In this document: in pieces, positions 1-10,100 of the stretch
How the letters are laid out: each line of letters starts with the position of its first letter
Position numbering within the stretch: the stretch's first letter is position 1
Assembly: GCA_963753545.1 (NCBI GenBank)
Contig: CAVWCQ010000008.1
Coordinates: 2,170,001-2,234,000, forward strand
Reading direction: 5' to 3'
DNA from: CAVWCQ01 sp963753545
Lineage (GTDB): Bacteria; Chloroflexota; Anaerolineae; Aggregatilineales; Aggregatilineaceae
Length of the DNA stretch: 64,000 bases
Translations under genes and position numbers: made by a program
The notes under the pieces: generated by a model
What the model was told of the DNA's origin: nothing
Seen by the model: only the letters and a program-made list of their open reading frames with translations
Databases searched by the model: none

Positions 1-17
1 AGCGGAGAGGATAGGCG

Positions 18-671
18 ATGAAAACCGATATTATTCTGGCGGGCGTTGGCGGGCAGGGCGTGCTGACCATCTCGACTATTCTTGGCCTGACCGCCGTGGA
101 CAGCGGGCTGTATCTCAAACAGTCGGAAGTTCATGGCATGTCGCAGCGCGGCGGAGCGGTCGAGAGCCACCTGCGGATATCCGATCAGCCTGTTTATTCC
201 GATCTGATTCCGATGGGGCAGGCGGATCTGCTGCTGTCGATGGAGCCGATGGAAGCGCTGCGCTATGTGCCGTTCCTATCCAGCGAAGGCGTGATCGTCA
301 CCGAGCGCGAACCGTTCGTGAACATCAAAAATTATCCTGAGCACGAGCAGGTGATCCATGCCCTGGAATCCTTTCCGCATGTGGCGCTGATCGAGGCGGA
401 GCGGATCGCTAAAGAGATGCGGTCGGCGCGCTCCTCCAATATCGTGCTGTTGGGCGCGGCATCGGCCTTTTTGCCGTTAGACGCGGCAGATTTCGAAGCG
501 GCGATCAAGAAGGTGTTCGGGCGCAAGGGCGAGGCCGTTGCGGCGCAGAATATCGAAGCGTTCCGCGCGGGGCCGGGCGATCACGGTGAAAGCATAAAAG
601 CAAAGACAGTTTCACCGCGGAGGACGCAGAGAGCGCGGAGAAAAGCAAAAGAAAAAAAGAAAGAAGAATGA
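18..671 (+). CDS. iorB: Indolepyruvate ferredoxin oxidoreductase, beta subunit
   Basis: This subunit would pair with an IorA subunit to oxidise aryl-pyruvates to aryl-acyl-CoA with ferredoxin as acceptor. The protein is a single gamma-type pyruvate-ferredoxin oxidoreductase domain. It starts with the glycine-rich GVGGQGVLT motif (residues 8-16) and has the family-typical HGMSQRGGAVESHLR stretch near residue 40. No iron-sulfur motif is present, as expected for the beta chain. A Shine-Dalgarno-like ggagagga lies just before the start, and an iorA gene probably ends immediately upstream outside the window. The last 25 or so residues are Arg/Lys-rich and are encoded by a dispersed repeat (610-660) that runs into the reading frame, so the native C-terminus has probably been replaced or extended. 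The family identity is clear. Confidence 0.88.
   Translation: MKTDIILAGVGGQGVLTISTILGLTAVDSGLYLKQSEVHGMSQRGGAVESHLRISDQPVYSDLIPMGQADLLLSMEPMEALRYVPFLSSEGVIVTEREPFVNIKNYPEHEQVIHALESFPHVALIEAERIAKEMRSARSSNIVLLGAASAFLPLDAADFEAAIKKVFGRKGEAVAAQNIEAFRAGPGDHGESIKAKTVSPRRTQRARRKAKEKKKEE
610..660. repeat. Dispersed CCGCGGAGGACGCAGAG-type repeat, copy 1
   Basis: A purine-rich repeat (tcaccgcggaggacgcagag, then agcgcggagaaaagc and an A-rich tail) overlaps the 3' end of iorB. A second, diverged copy lies at 38081-38130, also directly behind a coding region. Sequences of this type are common as dispersed intergenic repeats in environmental bacterial genomes. Here the repeat is translated as the basic tail of IorB. 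Confidence 0.6.
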
Positions 672-681
672 GATACAAGAG

Positions 682-717
682 AAAAAACGCAGGGGCGATC
701 TGGAAAAGATCGCCCCT
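682..717 (-). terminator. Rho-independent terminator of the MFS gene
   Basis: On the minus strand a perfect 11-bp stem (AGGGGCGATCT at 691-701 with its complement at 707-717) is followed by TGCG and six T residues. It sits just downstream of the MFS transporter stop codon. Confidence 0.8.
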
Positions 718-728
718 GATGGTTGATT

Positions 729-1988
729 TTAGTCGGCGGCGGGCTGGGCCATTTGCGTGGTGGCAAAGAGCGTCACTGCGGCGGCAGCGAGAATTGCGCC
801 AAAGAGGAACGGTGCACTGGCCCCAAAGCCATCCCAGCCGAACGCGCCCTGCCACAGGATACCCGCGATCAGGCTGGCAGGGAGCGCCATGATCCCGACC
901 GCAGCGGCATAGACTCCGTAGGCGGTGCCGCGTTCTTCCGGCTTCACCAGATCGGCAACCAATGCCTTCGCCGCACCTTCGGTCATCCCGTAGTAGATTC
1001 CGTAGAGAGCGTAGAGCACCCACATCTGCCACGCATCAGCCGCCAGGGCAAAGCCGAGATAGAGCACCGCATAAGCCGCCCACCCGCCGAGGATGATCTT
1101 GCGCCGCCCAATCCGATCCGAGAGCGCGCCTGCCGGGGTGGAAATCAGCGCATAGACCAGATTGAAGGTGAGCAGCATCCCCAGGATTCCCGCGACGCTC
1201 AGGCCGCGATCCTGGGCGCGGAGAATCAGGAAGGCGTCGGCGGAGTTGCCGAGTGTAAAGAGGACCACTGCCAGCAGAAACAGCCGGAAGCGGCGATCCA
1301 GTCCTCGCAGGGTCAGGCGGGGCGGCTGGCGGCGCTCGGTGACGGGAACATTGTGCGCGCCAAAGGCCAGCACAGCTACTGCGAGAAACGCGGGAACGAT
1401 GCTGATCAAGACTACCGTCTGGAAGGTATGGCGGGTCAGCTTAACATCGCTGGATTGGGCGATCAGGACGACGATCAGCGCGATCAGAATGCCCAGCGCC
1501 GCCCCGGCGGTATCTCCCGCGCGGTGCAGCCCAAAGGCGACCCCCCGGCGCTCCGGCGCAACCGTATCCGCGATCAGAGCGTCTCGCGGGGCGGTGCGAA
1601 TACCCTTGCCGACGCGATCTGAAAAGCGCACGCCCAGCACTCCCCACCAGGACGTAACGACATAGAGGAACGGCTTGGAGATGGACGAGAGCGCGTAACC
1701 CGTGACCGTCAGCCATTTTCGATCTCCCAGCCGATCAGACAGCCAGCCGGAGAATATTTTGAGCAGGCTGGCGGTGGTTTCGGCCACACCTTCGATCAGG
1801 CCGATGATGCTTGTTTTGACTCCCAGTACATTCTCAAGGAATAAGGGCAGAAGATTGGCGAGCATTTCGCTCGATATGTCGGTCAAAAAACTGGTGATGG
1901 TCACGATCCAGACGTTGCGGGGTAGGGCGCGCCACGCCGGACGAGAAGGTGTTTCAGTTGCAGCCATGACGTCTCTTTCACTTTCCAT
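729..1988 (-). CDS. MFS transporter
   Basis: A 419-residue polytopic membrane protein with about twelve hydrophobic segments, typical of the major facilitator superfamily. The loop between TM2 and TM3 carries a SDRLGDRK-like signature near residue 85, and the second half has the matching SDRIGRRKIILGG. The segment GKGIRTAPRDALIADTV followed by RRGVAFGLHRAGDTAG is typical of an uncharacterised MFS branch found in many bacteria. The substrate cannot be told. An internal ATG at 1967 is an alternative start with a slightly better purine-rich upstream sequence. The gene ends at a strong terminator and is separated from the L,D-transpeptidase gene upstream by another terminator, so it is probably transcribed alone. 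Confidence 0.85.
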   Translation of the reverse strand: MESERDVMAATETPSRPAWRALPRNVWIVTITSFLTDISSEMLANLLPLFLENVLGVKTSIIGLIEGVAETTASLLKIFSGWLSDRLGDRKWLTVTGYALSSISKPFLYVVTSWWGVLGVRFSDRVGKGIRTAPRDALIADTVAPERRGVAFGLHRAGDTAGAALGILIALIVVLIAQSSDVKLTRHTFQTVVLISIVPAFLAVAVLAFGAHNVPVTERRQPPRLTLRGLDRRFRLFLLAVVLFTLGNSADAFLILRAQDRGLSVAGILGMLLTFNLVYALISTPAGALSDRIGRRKIILGGWAAYAVLYLGFALAADAWQMWVLYALYGIYYGMTEGAAKALVADLVKPEERGTAYGVYAAAVGIMALPASLIAGILWQGAFGWDGFGASAPFLFGAILAAAAVTLFATTQMAQPAAD

Positions 1989-2018
1989 GATGGACGCAAT
2001 AAGCCAATGATAGCGTGC

Positions 2019-2055
2019 AAAAAGAACGGCCCCTCTCGCAGAAAGATGAGGGGCC
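2019..2055 (-). terminator. Rho-independent terminator of the LysM/L,D-transpeptidase gene
   Basis: On the minus strand GGCCCCTC and GAGGGGCC form an 8-bp stem with a 12-nt loop, followed by GTTCTTTTT. It lies directly after the stop codon at 2082. Confidence 0.8.
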
Positions 2056-2081
2056 GCCGATTCCTCAGGATATGCTGTGTA

Positions 2082-3260
2082 CTACCACTGGACGTGGACG
2101 GGCGTGCCGACTTCTGCCCAGCTAAAGAACCATTCCGCTTCGGGCGTTGGCATGTTGACGCAGCCGTGACTTATTGGCTGGCCGAAATTGCTGTGCCAGT
2201 ACGTCCCGTGCAGAGAATAACCCTGGTAGAAATACATTACGTACGGTACACCGGGCAGATAGTAGCCGGGACCGGACATGGTTTGCGACGTGTATTTCAC
2301 GTAAACCTGGTAGTCACCCTGAACCGTAGGCGTTCCCCACAGGCCCGTAGAGACAAGGACTGACCGCAGCAGCGCGCCATTCTCGTAGGCGTAGGTCATC
2401 TGGTCGCTGAGATCGACCACGATCTGCTTGCCGTTGGTGAGCGTCGGCGGGGCCGCGGAGGATGGCGAGTAGGATGCGGGCTGCATATACCCGCCCTGGC
2501 CGTCATCCACTGCCGGGATGGTCAGCACCTGGCCGCTGTAAATATGGTTGGGATCGCTGATGCCGTTGGCGCGGGCAATAGCGGGCCAGCTAATCCCGTA
2601 AAGGCGGGAAATCGCGGCCAGACTTTCACCAACCTGCACGACGTGAGTTTGCTGGGTTCCAGTGGCGGCAACGGGCTGGACGGCGGCTGGATCAACCGGT
2701 GCGGCCTGCGCTGGAGCCTGTTCGACCGGGGGCGCGACGGCGGCTGAGCCGGGTGCGCTGGTGCCGGGAATCAGAATTTGCTGGCCCGCGAAGATGTAGC
2801 TGGGATTAGCGATGCCGTTGGCAGTGGCGATATCGGTCCAATTCAGGCCGTATAAGCGTCCGATGCTGGCTAGCGTTTCACCGACCTGGACGGTATGGTA
2901 TACCGGGCTGGCCGACGCAACTTGAACGGGGGCCGCCGGCTGAACATCAACCGGAACCACAGCGGCCTGATCGACAGGAGCGGCAGCGGGGATGGATCCA
3001 TCGGGAATAACCAGGACTTGCCCGGCATAAATGCGCGTCGGATCGGTGATACCATTGGCGGCGGCCAGCGCTTCAACGGTTGTGTTGTAGCGCAGGGCAA
3101 TGCGGAAAAGGTTTTCGCCAGTCTGGACTGTGTGGGTGGTGCCGCCCTGAGCCAGAATCGGGGTGGGCTGAAACAGTGGAGCGATGAGAAGCGGCAGCAG
3201 CAGAGCCAAAATCAAGAGAGGGCGTGCCAACTTCGGGTAGCATGCGGCCCATGAAACCAT
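2082..3260 (-). CDS. Secreted triple-LysM L,D-transpeptidase
   Basis: A 392-residue exported protein predicted to bind peptidoglycan and form or remodel 3-3 crosslinks or attach proteins to the wall. A hydrophobic signal segment (about residues 12-35) is followed by three LysM domains near residues 42-88, 120-166 and 200-245. Each has the pattern HTVQ.GE.L..I...Y and ends in GQ.L.IP. The C-terminal third is a YkuD-type catalytic domain with the conserved histidine (SLHGTYWH) and the catalytic cysteine in ISHGCVNMP. The start at 3260 was chosen because ggggag lies at the right distance and the signal peptide follows; in-frame codons further upstream encode no signal-like sequence. The gene has its own terminator. 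Confidence 0.9.
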   Translation of the reverse strand: MVSWAACYPKLARPLLILALLLPLLIAPLFQPTPILAQGGTTHTVQTGENLFRIALRYNTTVEALAAANGITDPTRIYAGQVLVIPDGSIPAAAPVDQAAVVPVDVQPAAPVQVASASPVYHTVQVGETLASIGRLYGLNWTDIATANGIANPSYIFAGQQILIPGTSAPGSAAVAPPVEQAPAQAAPVDPAAVQPVAATGTQQTHVVQVGESLAAISRLYGISWPAIARANGISDPNHIYSGQVLTIPAVDDGQGGYMQPASYSPSSAAPPTLTNGKQIVVDLSDQMTYAYENGALLRSVLVSTGLWGTPTVQGDYQVYVKYTSQTMSGPGYYLPGVPYVMYFYQGYSLHGTYWHSNFGQPISHGCVNMPTPEAEWFFSWAEVGTPVHVQW

Positions 3261-3556
3261 GATGCAATTCTCCCCTGTAGGATAGACGATGATTGAAGAT
3301 ATTATACGCGCATTTTTTGACAAATGAACTGAACAAAAATAATCCGATCTGCTTCGTATAGTCATCAGACGCTATCATAATCATTAAAATTAAATTGATT
3401 GTTATCATAAAACCCGATGCCACAAGGGTCAAAAACCATAGTACTTTATGCTTACCTTCTGCCAGTCGACAGAAAAAGGGGAGTTAAAAGTATTTGCAAA
3501 GAATAAAAAAACATCAATAATTGCACTGTTGTTCGGATAGAGGCGGGGCTAATCTG

Positions 3557-4747
3557 TTGTCTGCACCTATTTATGATAGTGTCATGCTGGTTCTCAATGA
3601 TGTTTCGCACGACGGGCGAGTTCGCCGTGAAGCCGCCGCCTTAGCCGCCGCAGGGTGGCGCGTGCTCGTGATTGGCACGCAACGATCGTATGGAACGCTG
3701 CCCGACGAAGAAATCATGCAAGGATTTACCTTGCGGCGGGTGCGCTATGCGCGGTTTGGGGCCAACAAGCGCCGCCCCTGGCGCTGGTTCCGGCATGGAC
3801 TGCAAGCGGTGCAGATCATCCGCGCTCTGAATCGTGCCACAACGAGAGCCTACCACGCCCATGATTTCCCGGCACTGCTTCTGATCACATTGGCACAGCT
3901 TATCCGGCAGCGATCTGCGCGGGTTGTCTATGACTCGCACGAACTCTATCTGTTTCAGCCACCCGTTCGATCAGCATGGGTTAATCGTTGGCATGAGCTA
4001 ACCCGCCCTGCCTTTATGGCTGTCGAACAATATCTGGCCCGCCGTGCTGGTGCAGTGATCACCGTCAGCGACCCCATTTCGAGAGTGATGGCTTCGTGGT
4101 ATCGGATACCGCGCCCTGCCGTGATTTTGAATACGATTGATCCGGTTCGTGAGCAGACGCCCGCCCCAGTCGATCTGCGCGCGATAGTTGGGGCAGGGCG
4201 GCGCTGTATTGTACATACGGGTGATCTCACTAACCGGGGGCGCTGCCTGACCGAATTGGTGCAGGCCACCAGCCTGCTGCCCAACGATATCGCGCTTGTC
4301 TTTGTGGGAGCCGATCAGGAAGCGGGCGCGTTGGCCCGCCTGGCCCAATCACTAGACATTGGAACGCGGGTGTTTTTTGTGCCTCCTGTCAGACCAGAGG
4401 AGGTTCCAATGGTCATCTGTGGGGCGGATGCAGCAGCGGTCCTGCTCCGATCCGATTTATGGCATATTGAGGCCACCTTGCCAGCGAAATTGTTTGAAGC
4501 TGTCGCAGCAGGTCTGCCAATTGTTGCGTCCCCTACCTTTGCTCTGGCGCGCATCGTGCGGCAGTTCGATCTTGGGATCGTGGCCTCTTCTGAGCAGCCA
4601 GCGGCTATCGCGGATGCCATCAACTGCATCCTATCCCCCGATCAGCAGGCCCATTACCGGGCGCAGGTCAAGGATGCACAACATGTCTTGAACGGGCAAA
4701 CGGCAGCGGCCAAACTGGACGCTATCTACCGGTCGATCCTGCGATGA
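3557..4747 (+). CDS. Glycosyltransferase, family 4-like (GT-B)
   Basis: A GT-B type sugar transferase of about 396 residues acting in the cytoplasm on envelope or exported glycans; donor and acceptor are unknown. The N-terminal half starts with VMLVLNDVSHDGRVRREA, typical of GT4-like proteins that begin with a VS.D.RV..EA motif. The linker region has VVYDSHELY and ITVSDPIS. The C-terminal half holds the nucleotide-sugar binding region with AKLFEAVAAGLPIVAS. The start is uncertain: TTG at 3557 follows a gaggcgggg sequence, ATG at 3584 is the alternative, and the frame stays open to 3521. The stop overlaps the start of the next glycosyltransferase by four bases (ATGA), so the two are translationally coupled. 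Confidence 0.82.
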   Translation: MSAPIYDSVMLVLNDVSHDGRVRREAAALAAAGWRVLVIGTQRSYGTLPDEEIMQGFTLRRVRYARFGANKRRPWRWFRHGLQAVQIIRALNRATTRAYHAHDFPALLLITLAQLIRQRSARVVYDSHELYLFQPPVRSAWVNRWHELTRPAFMAVEQYLARRAGAVITVSDPISRVMASWYRIPRPAVILNTIDPVREQTPAPVDLRAIVGAGRRCIVHTGDLTNRGRCLTELVQATSLLPNDIALVFVGADQEAGALARLAQSLDIGTRVFFVPPVRPEEVPMVICGADAAAVLLRSDLWHIEATLPAKLFEAVAAGLPIVASPTFALARIVRQFDLGIVASSEQPAAIADAINCILSPDQQAHYRAQVKDAQHVLNGQTAAAKLDAIYRSILR

Positions 4748-5949
4748 CCCATGTCGTAATGCTGTTTTCCAGGGAGTACGCGCCGGATGTGCGCGTGCAA
4801 AAGGAAGCACAGACCCTCGCGTTGGCAGGCTATCGAGTGACGGTGCTCGCCTGGGATCGACTGGGCCAACTGCCTGCTCACGAATTGGAATTTGCTCCGC
4901 CTGGGCTGGCTGCCATGCAGTGGCAAGCACATCGAGTTGGCGATCCACAGCTAGTTACCGTGACCCGGATTCATATTCCAGCCGGATACCACACAGGACT
5001 CCGGTTGATAGTGCCCATGCTGCATTTCTGGCTGCGGCTGTTGGGCGAACTGCGGCGGGCGCGTCCTTCCGTGATCCATGCCAACGATCTGGATATGCTG
5101 CCTGTTGCTCTGCTCTATCACTGGTTGACGGGTGTTCCCGTTATCTACGACGCGCGTGAGTATTATCCAGGTATGGTGCGGGCCAGTGTGGGATCCCTAT
5201 TCAGCCGGATACTCGATGGATTGGAGTGGCTGCTGGCTCCGCGCGCAGCCGCTATTATTACGGTTGGGGAACGGCTGGCGATTCGCTATCGCGCCCGCTG
5301 TAAGCACGTCCAGGTGGTCCACAATAGCCATCCGCCATTTGTGAACCAGGCGGATTCAATCGAAATCGGGCCTGCTGTGCGGCGGTCGCTCGGTATTCCT
5401 GAAGACGCGCTGCTGATCATGTATGTGGGCATGTTGACGCCCGATCGCCTGATCGCGCCGCTGCTGGAAGCTATCCCTACTATGGAGCGCGTCTGGCTCG
5501 CGATAGGGGGAATTGGCCCGCAGGCTCTGTTGGTTGAACAGTCCGCCGCCCGCTGCGCGAAGATTTGCTGGCTGGGTCATGTTCCGTTAGAGCAGGTGCC
5601 GCCAATGGTGCGCGCTGCCGATGTCGTGTATTATGGATTGGACGCGCACGACCCGAACAGTTTCTACTTTATGCCTAACCTTGCTTTTTTTGCTTTTGGT
5701 GCTGGGCGTCCCCTGCTGGTCACTCCAGTTGGTGAGATTGCGGAAATCGTGCGTGCGGAGCAGTGCGGCCTTGTAATGGAGTTGGCGAGCGTTGAGGCGA
5801 TGCGACAGGGATTGCTGGACATGCAGGATGCGCGGTTACGGGCAACACTGGGCGAACGAGCGCGGCTGCTTGGGCAGCACTGTTACCATTGGGGAATTGC
5901 AGCCGAAACGCTTTTCCAGGTTTATAGGGAGGTACTGCAAGAAATGTGA
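4744..5949 (+). CDS. Glycosyltransferase, family 4-like (GT-B)
   Basis: A 401-residue GT-B transferase and a distant paralogue of the protein encoded just upstream, which it overlaps by four bases. It opens with MLFSREYAPDVRVQKEAQ, and the middle has VIYDAREYYPGMV and IITVGERLAI, the counterparts of the DSHELY and TVSDPI motifs upstream. The C-terminal half has MYVGMLTPDR and an FFAFGAGRPLLVTPVGE region in the usual nucleotide-sugar site. Together with its neighbour it lies directly before the giant surface-protein gene. A role in glycosylating surface proteins or making an envelope polysaccharide is plausible but inferred only from position. Specificity is unknown. Confidence 0.82.
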   Translation: MTHVVMLFSREYAPDVRVQKEAQTLALAGYRVTVLAWDRLGQLPAHELEFAPPGLAAMQWQAHRVGDPQLVTVTRIHIPAGYHTGLRLIVPMLHFWLRLLGELRRARPSVIHANDLDMLPVALLYHWLTGVPVIYDAREYYPGMVRASVGSLFSRILDGLEWLLAPRAAAIITVGERLAIRYRARCKHVQVVHNSHPPFVNQADSIEIGPAVRRSLGIPEDALLIMYVGMLTPDRLIAPLLEAIPTMERVWLAIGGIGPQALLVEQSAARCAKICWLGHVPLEQVPPMVRAADVVYYGLDAHDPNSFYFMPNLAFFAFGAGRPLLVTPVGEIAEIVRAEQCGLVMELASVEAMRQGLLDMQDARLRATLGERARLLGQHCYHWGIAAETLFQVYREVLQEM

Positions 5950-5995
5950 AGAATTGTAAACTTTGCTCTGAATGAGAATAAATAACTACCTGCTA

Positions 5996-6024
5996 TTGAC
6001 AATATTTATGGTAATCTAATCATA
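5996..6024 (+). promoter_or_regulatory. Candidate promoter of the giant surface-protein gene
   Basis: A perfect TTGACA at 5996-6001 is followed 15-17 nt later by an AT-rich TAATCATA block (6017-6024). It lies in an AT-rich 150-bp gap about 80 bp before the start codon at 6103. The -35 match is exact and the -10 is imperfect. Confidence 0.45.
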
Positions 6025-6102
6025 CGGGCATTTTTCGTTATGACTTCATACATTAATACTGTTCCCATTTTCGTTGGTGGAACTTATCCCTGAGGAGTTC
6101 CG

Positions 6103-7101
6103 ATGGTCAAAAAACTGATACCTGCATTTCGTTTGTTCTTTATTCTGGCACTGTTATTAAGCCAGGTTCAGATGGCTCTGGCGACCGATACGGGGCAATC
6201 AACGCAGCCGGGAACGGCTCGCGTCGATTCCGCGTCACCCGGTGAGGAGCCTGTTCCTGCCGACACGGTGCCGGATCCATCGACCGATTCACTTCCTGCA
6301 CGACAGGCAGGTGACTGTGCGCTCGGCGTCGTTGGGCAGGTCGTGCTGCCGAACAGTGGGCCGCCTCCGAATGGGGTACCGAATACGACACCTCCGTATT
6401 ATGGCTATACCACGGATACGGCGAACCCCCATGTGGTCGGTGATACGATCACCATCATGGTTGTTATCTCGAATACGAGCGCTGTGGGCTGCACCCCCAC
6501 GACCCTGACCAATGTCAGCGGTCATGCGACGATCTGGGGGTCCGACACCAATTCGATCACCCCACCGGGGTCAGGCACGACGACTATAGACGCCACGCTT
6601 GTTTGGCCCGCTGGTAATCCTCCGCAGCAACTGAATGCTGGCCAGCAGGCATATGGGTTTATTTCGTATGTGATTCCAGACACATTCTCGAATAGTATAT
6701 TGCACGTCCGCACGACGGGCAGTTCCCTTGCTGGGGCAACGCCTCATAATGACCTTGATAACCTGACGTATACAGATTATGGGACCAATCAAGGTATCAG
6801 CATCGTTGGCCCGGGCATCGTCCTCGATCCCTCTCCCTTTATCCGTGTGGGGCCTAATACGCCCGTCAACGGCAACGAGGACACGACCTTCACCATCACT
6901 GTCCGGAGCACGCGCGCGGTGGCCATCAACAGCCTGTCGTTTGCGCCTGACGATCCGAACCCTGCTACCCCTCTCGTTAATGAATTTCAGGCCGCTGCTA
7001 CGGCCTGTGGCACGAACGCCGGCTGGACAGCGCCCTTCCCACTACCGGCAACACCTGTCGGAGCGACTTCATCGTGCACCTTTACGGTTAAATCGCCCTG
7101 A
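6103..7101 (+). CDS. Giant surface protein, segment 1: signal peptide and first modules
   Basis: Frame starting at the true N-terminus. It holds the Sec signal peptide, a linker, one module near 6440-6780 and a second from 6880. The frame ends at a TGA at 7099-7101, caused by an apparent extra C in CCC at 7096-7098. Dropping one C joins TFTVKSP to DWDPLPPSFQVTG in the next frame, which matches the usual end of a module. Confidence 0.7.
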   Translation: MVKKLIPAFRLFFILALLLSQVQMALATDTGQSTQPGTARVDSASPGEEPVPADTVPDPSTDSLPARQAGDCALGVVGQVVLPNSGPPPNGVPNTTPPYYGYTTDTANPHVVGDTITIMVVISNTSAVGCTPTTLTNVSGHATIWGSDTNSITPPGSGTTTIDATLVWPAGNPPQQLNAGQQAYGFISYVIPDTFSNSILHVRTTGSSLAGATPHNDLDNLTYTDYGTNQGISIVGPGIVLDPSPFIRVGPNTPVNGNEDTTFTITVRSTRAVAINSLSFAPDDPNPATPLVNEFQAAATACGTNAGWTAPFPLPATPVGATSSCTFTVKSP

Positions 7102-10100
7102 CTGGGATCCGCTTCCGCCGAGCTTTCAGGTGACGGGAACGGTAACCGCCAGCGACGTCGTTGGTGCTGGAAATCCTGTCACCATCGACGTTCAAAGCGT
7201 TGTCGTAGAGGTGTTCGTCCCCAAGATTAACGTCAGCAAAACGATCGTGAGCGTGTCGCGGCCCGGCGATCCCGCCTACGTCTATCCAACCAGCGGCGAT
7301 GCGGCTCCGGGCGATACGGTCCTTTATCAGGTTGTTGTCACCAACCCGGCGGGCAGCGGTATTCAGCTTAACCACCTGATTGTGAACGACAGCATGCTGG
7401 GCCGCCGTCCGAATCCGCCAGGGGCGGATATTCTTGATCCTGGCGAACAGGTCCTGTACCAATACCAGTACATAATCAAGACAACGGATCGGAGCCCTCT
7501 GGCGAACATTGTGACAGCGACCGCGACGGGCATTGAAGTGGCCACCTCGGTTAGCGCCAGTTCTGCTGTAACTATCCCACTCGTCACTTCGCAGCTTGAG
7601 GTCGAGCTGACCTACACGCCTGATCTTCCCAGGCCGCCGGAGCGGGGCGATACGATCACCTTCCATGCTCTCATCAAAAACGTAGGGACCACATCGATCC
7701 AGGACCTTGCTTTTGTCCCGCTCGATCCCCCTACCTTGAGCAACGGCCCGCTGCCAACCATTATTCCCACGTTGATCTGGCCGGGTGATGCGAATGCAAT
7801 TGAAATGACCTGGAAGTACACGATCCCAACCGATCCCAATGGCGCTGATCCACTTGCTACGAGGGTCCGGGTGGCTGGGCGATCAACGGCGGATAATCAT
7901 ATCGTGGTCGCCGAAGATCAGGTCATTGTAGACATTGTGAATCCCAACCTGAATGTCTCGGTGACCGTTGTCCGGCCCGCAAGCGGCGCGATTCTGCGCG
8001 GCGCGGATGCCGAATTCCAGGTGACCGTCCACAATACGTCGCTGGCGAATTTGTGCCATGTCGTGGTGAAAGAAATCCTGCGGGATCCAGACCTGGGTAC
8101 AGAGACGGTTATTGTTCCCAATGTGAGTTTGGCGTGGCCCAATCCCGCGTCGCCGGGCAACCTGGGACCAGACGAATCAGCAAGCGGCAGCACGACCTAC
8201 CAGGTAACAGGCCAGAATAAAGACCCGCTGCAAATCATCTTTGAAGCGACGGCTGACTCAGACTGCCTTGCTACGCCAACCGAACCGCCACCTCTCAAGG
8301 ACCGCGGAGCAGCCACTATCGATATTTCTGATGCACAGGTAAACGCCGAATTGACGGCTGATGTGGGAGCCGACGGTTTTGTCAGCGTGAATGACCCACC
8401 CGTCGATTTCACTCTCAACCTGTTCAATGTTGGCGCGCTGGCCCTGAAAATCTCACGGCGACCTATACGGTATATGGCGCGACTACCTATGATTACATGA
8501 GTGATCATCCCTCGCCGCATATTCTTGCTACAGAACTCCTACCCTTTGCTGATCCGGCAGGGTGGACCTTCCAACACCAGTTTGTGACGGCTGACGCAGC
8601 AAAAAGTCCGGTGCTGGTTGAAGTGCTCATCACCGGGGAGGACGATTCCGGGAAGGCTGTGTCGATCACGGCCTCAACGACCGTTCAAGTTGTGAATGTC
8701 GAACTCGGTATCGTACTCGGCATCGACGGCCCGCTACAGGTCGTTGAGAAGGATACCCGGACGTTTACATTCAGCGTTCGGAACCTGACCAATCTGACGG
8801 GCCAACCCATACCGCTTTACAACCTGAAGGCCTATAACCTGAACGAACCGCTGGCAGGAGGGGGCTACCAGGAGGTTGGGTCGCTCTTTACGCTGAGTGA
8901 CCGGAACACGGTGTGGAACGGGTCCTTTAGCGACGTGATCGAGCCTGACCAGATTTAAGATGAGACGTTCACGTTGTCCCTGCTTGTTGTGGCCGAGAAG
9001 GAATGAAGATGGCAGCGGTGTCTCGGCAACGCAGCAAATCGAATTTGATGTCATCCCGCAGCTTGAGGTAATAAAGGAAGCGAATACAGAAGAGGCGATT
9101 GCGGGAGATACCGTCGGTTACACGGTGACCATCGTCAATCATTCGTACAGCCAACAAATGCGCATCGATACGGTGGTTGATACGCTGCTGGATGATCAGA
9201 ATACAATTTCAGTTGGCAGCTTTACAGGGTGGGACACGACCGAAAATGGTGGGATTGTGGGTGTACTCAGTCCTACGAGCGCAGCCGTTCCCCGTACCAC
9301 TGCTACGGCGACCTACCAGTATACCATTGCTGCGGGCGATACAAGCTCGTCATTGGTGAACACGTTCCTCGCTTCCGGCAAGCGCTCGGCTGACCAGGCA
9401 GTCCTGACAGCCGAGGCAACGGTTGTCGTGAGCCTGGAATGTGCGGTTCAGGTGTTTTTCAATGTCACCAATATCGATGACTTCCCCCAGGATATCCCCG
9501 GCGAGACACTGCGCTGGGAGATTGAACTGTTCAACCAAAGCAGCCAACCCGTAACGATTCAGTCGGTCACGGATACCCTGCGCTGGCCCGGACAGCCAAC
9601 GATCCCCATAAGCGGGCTGGGTGTTGGAGGTTCGCTTGACGGATTCGGGATTGCTTATGTGCAAGACCCGGCTCTGACTGTCCCGTCCTTCGAGATGCTG
9701 ATTGAACCCAAGTATTATGGGAGTAAACCCGGTTTCGAAGATGACTACATGCCGGAAACAGTCACCGTCAATATGACGCAGAACGGCATTCCGCGGGCCT
9801 GCGTATTCTCGCCCAAGCCAAAGCATTATCTGTACTCGCCTATCGTCGGTTTCAAACAGCCAGATAAACTGCTGGCCTTCCCCGGCGATACGGTTACCTA
9901 CAGCCTGATGCTGGCGACCGTGGCGGACCCCACTGATGCGCCCTGGGACAGATACCTGATCACCAGCGTCACCGATACCGTCACCAAGCAGCCAATCCTG
10001 CTGCCGTTTGACCGATCGGGCGGGGTGTTTGTCGATTCTTCGTCTGGACAGTTGGAAGCCCAGATCGACCTGGCAACCGGCAGTAACCCGACAGCGCCGC

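Noticed and set aside
723..1622. Long plus-strand frame (299 codons) opposite the MFS gene
   Set aside because: It is the antisense shadow of the MFS transporter, whose membrane segments and motifs are clear. The frame is rich in charged, low-similarity residues and lacks any recognisable domain.
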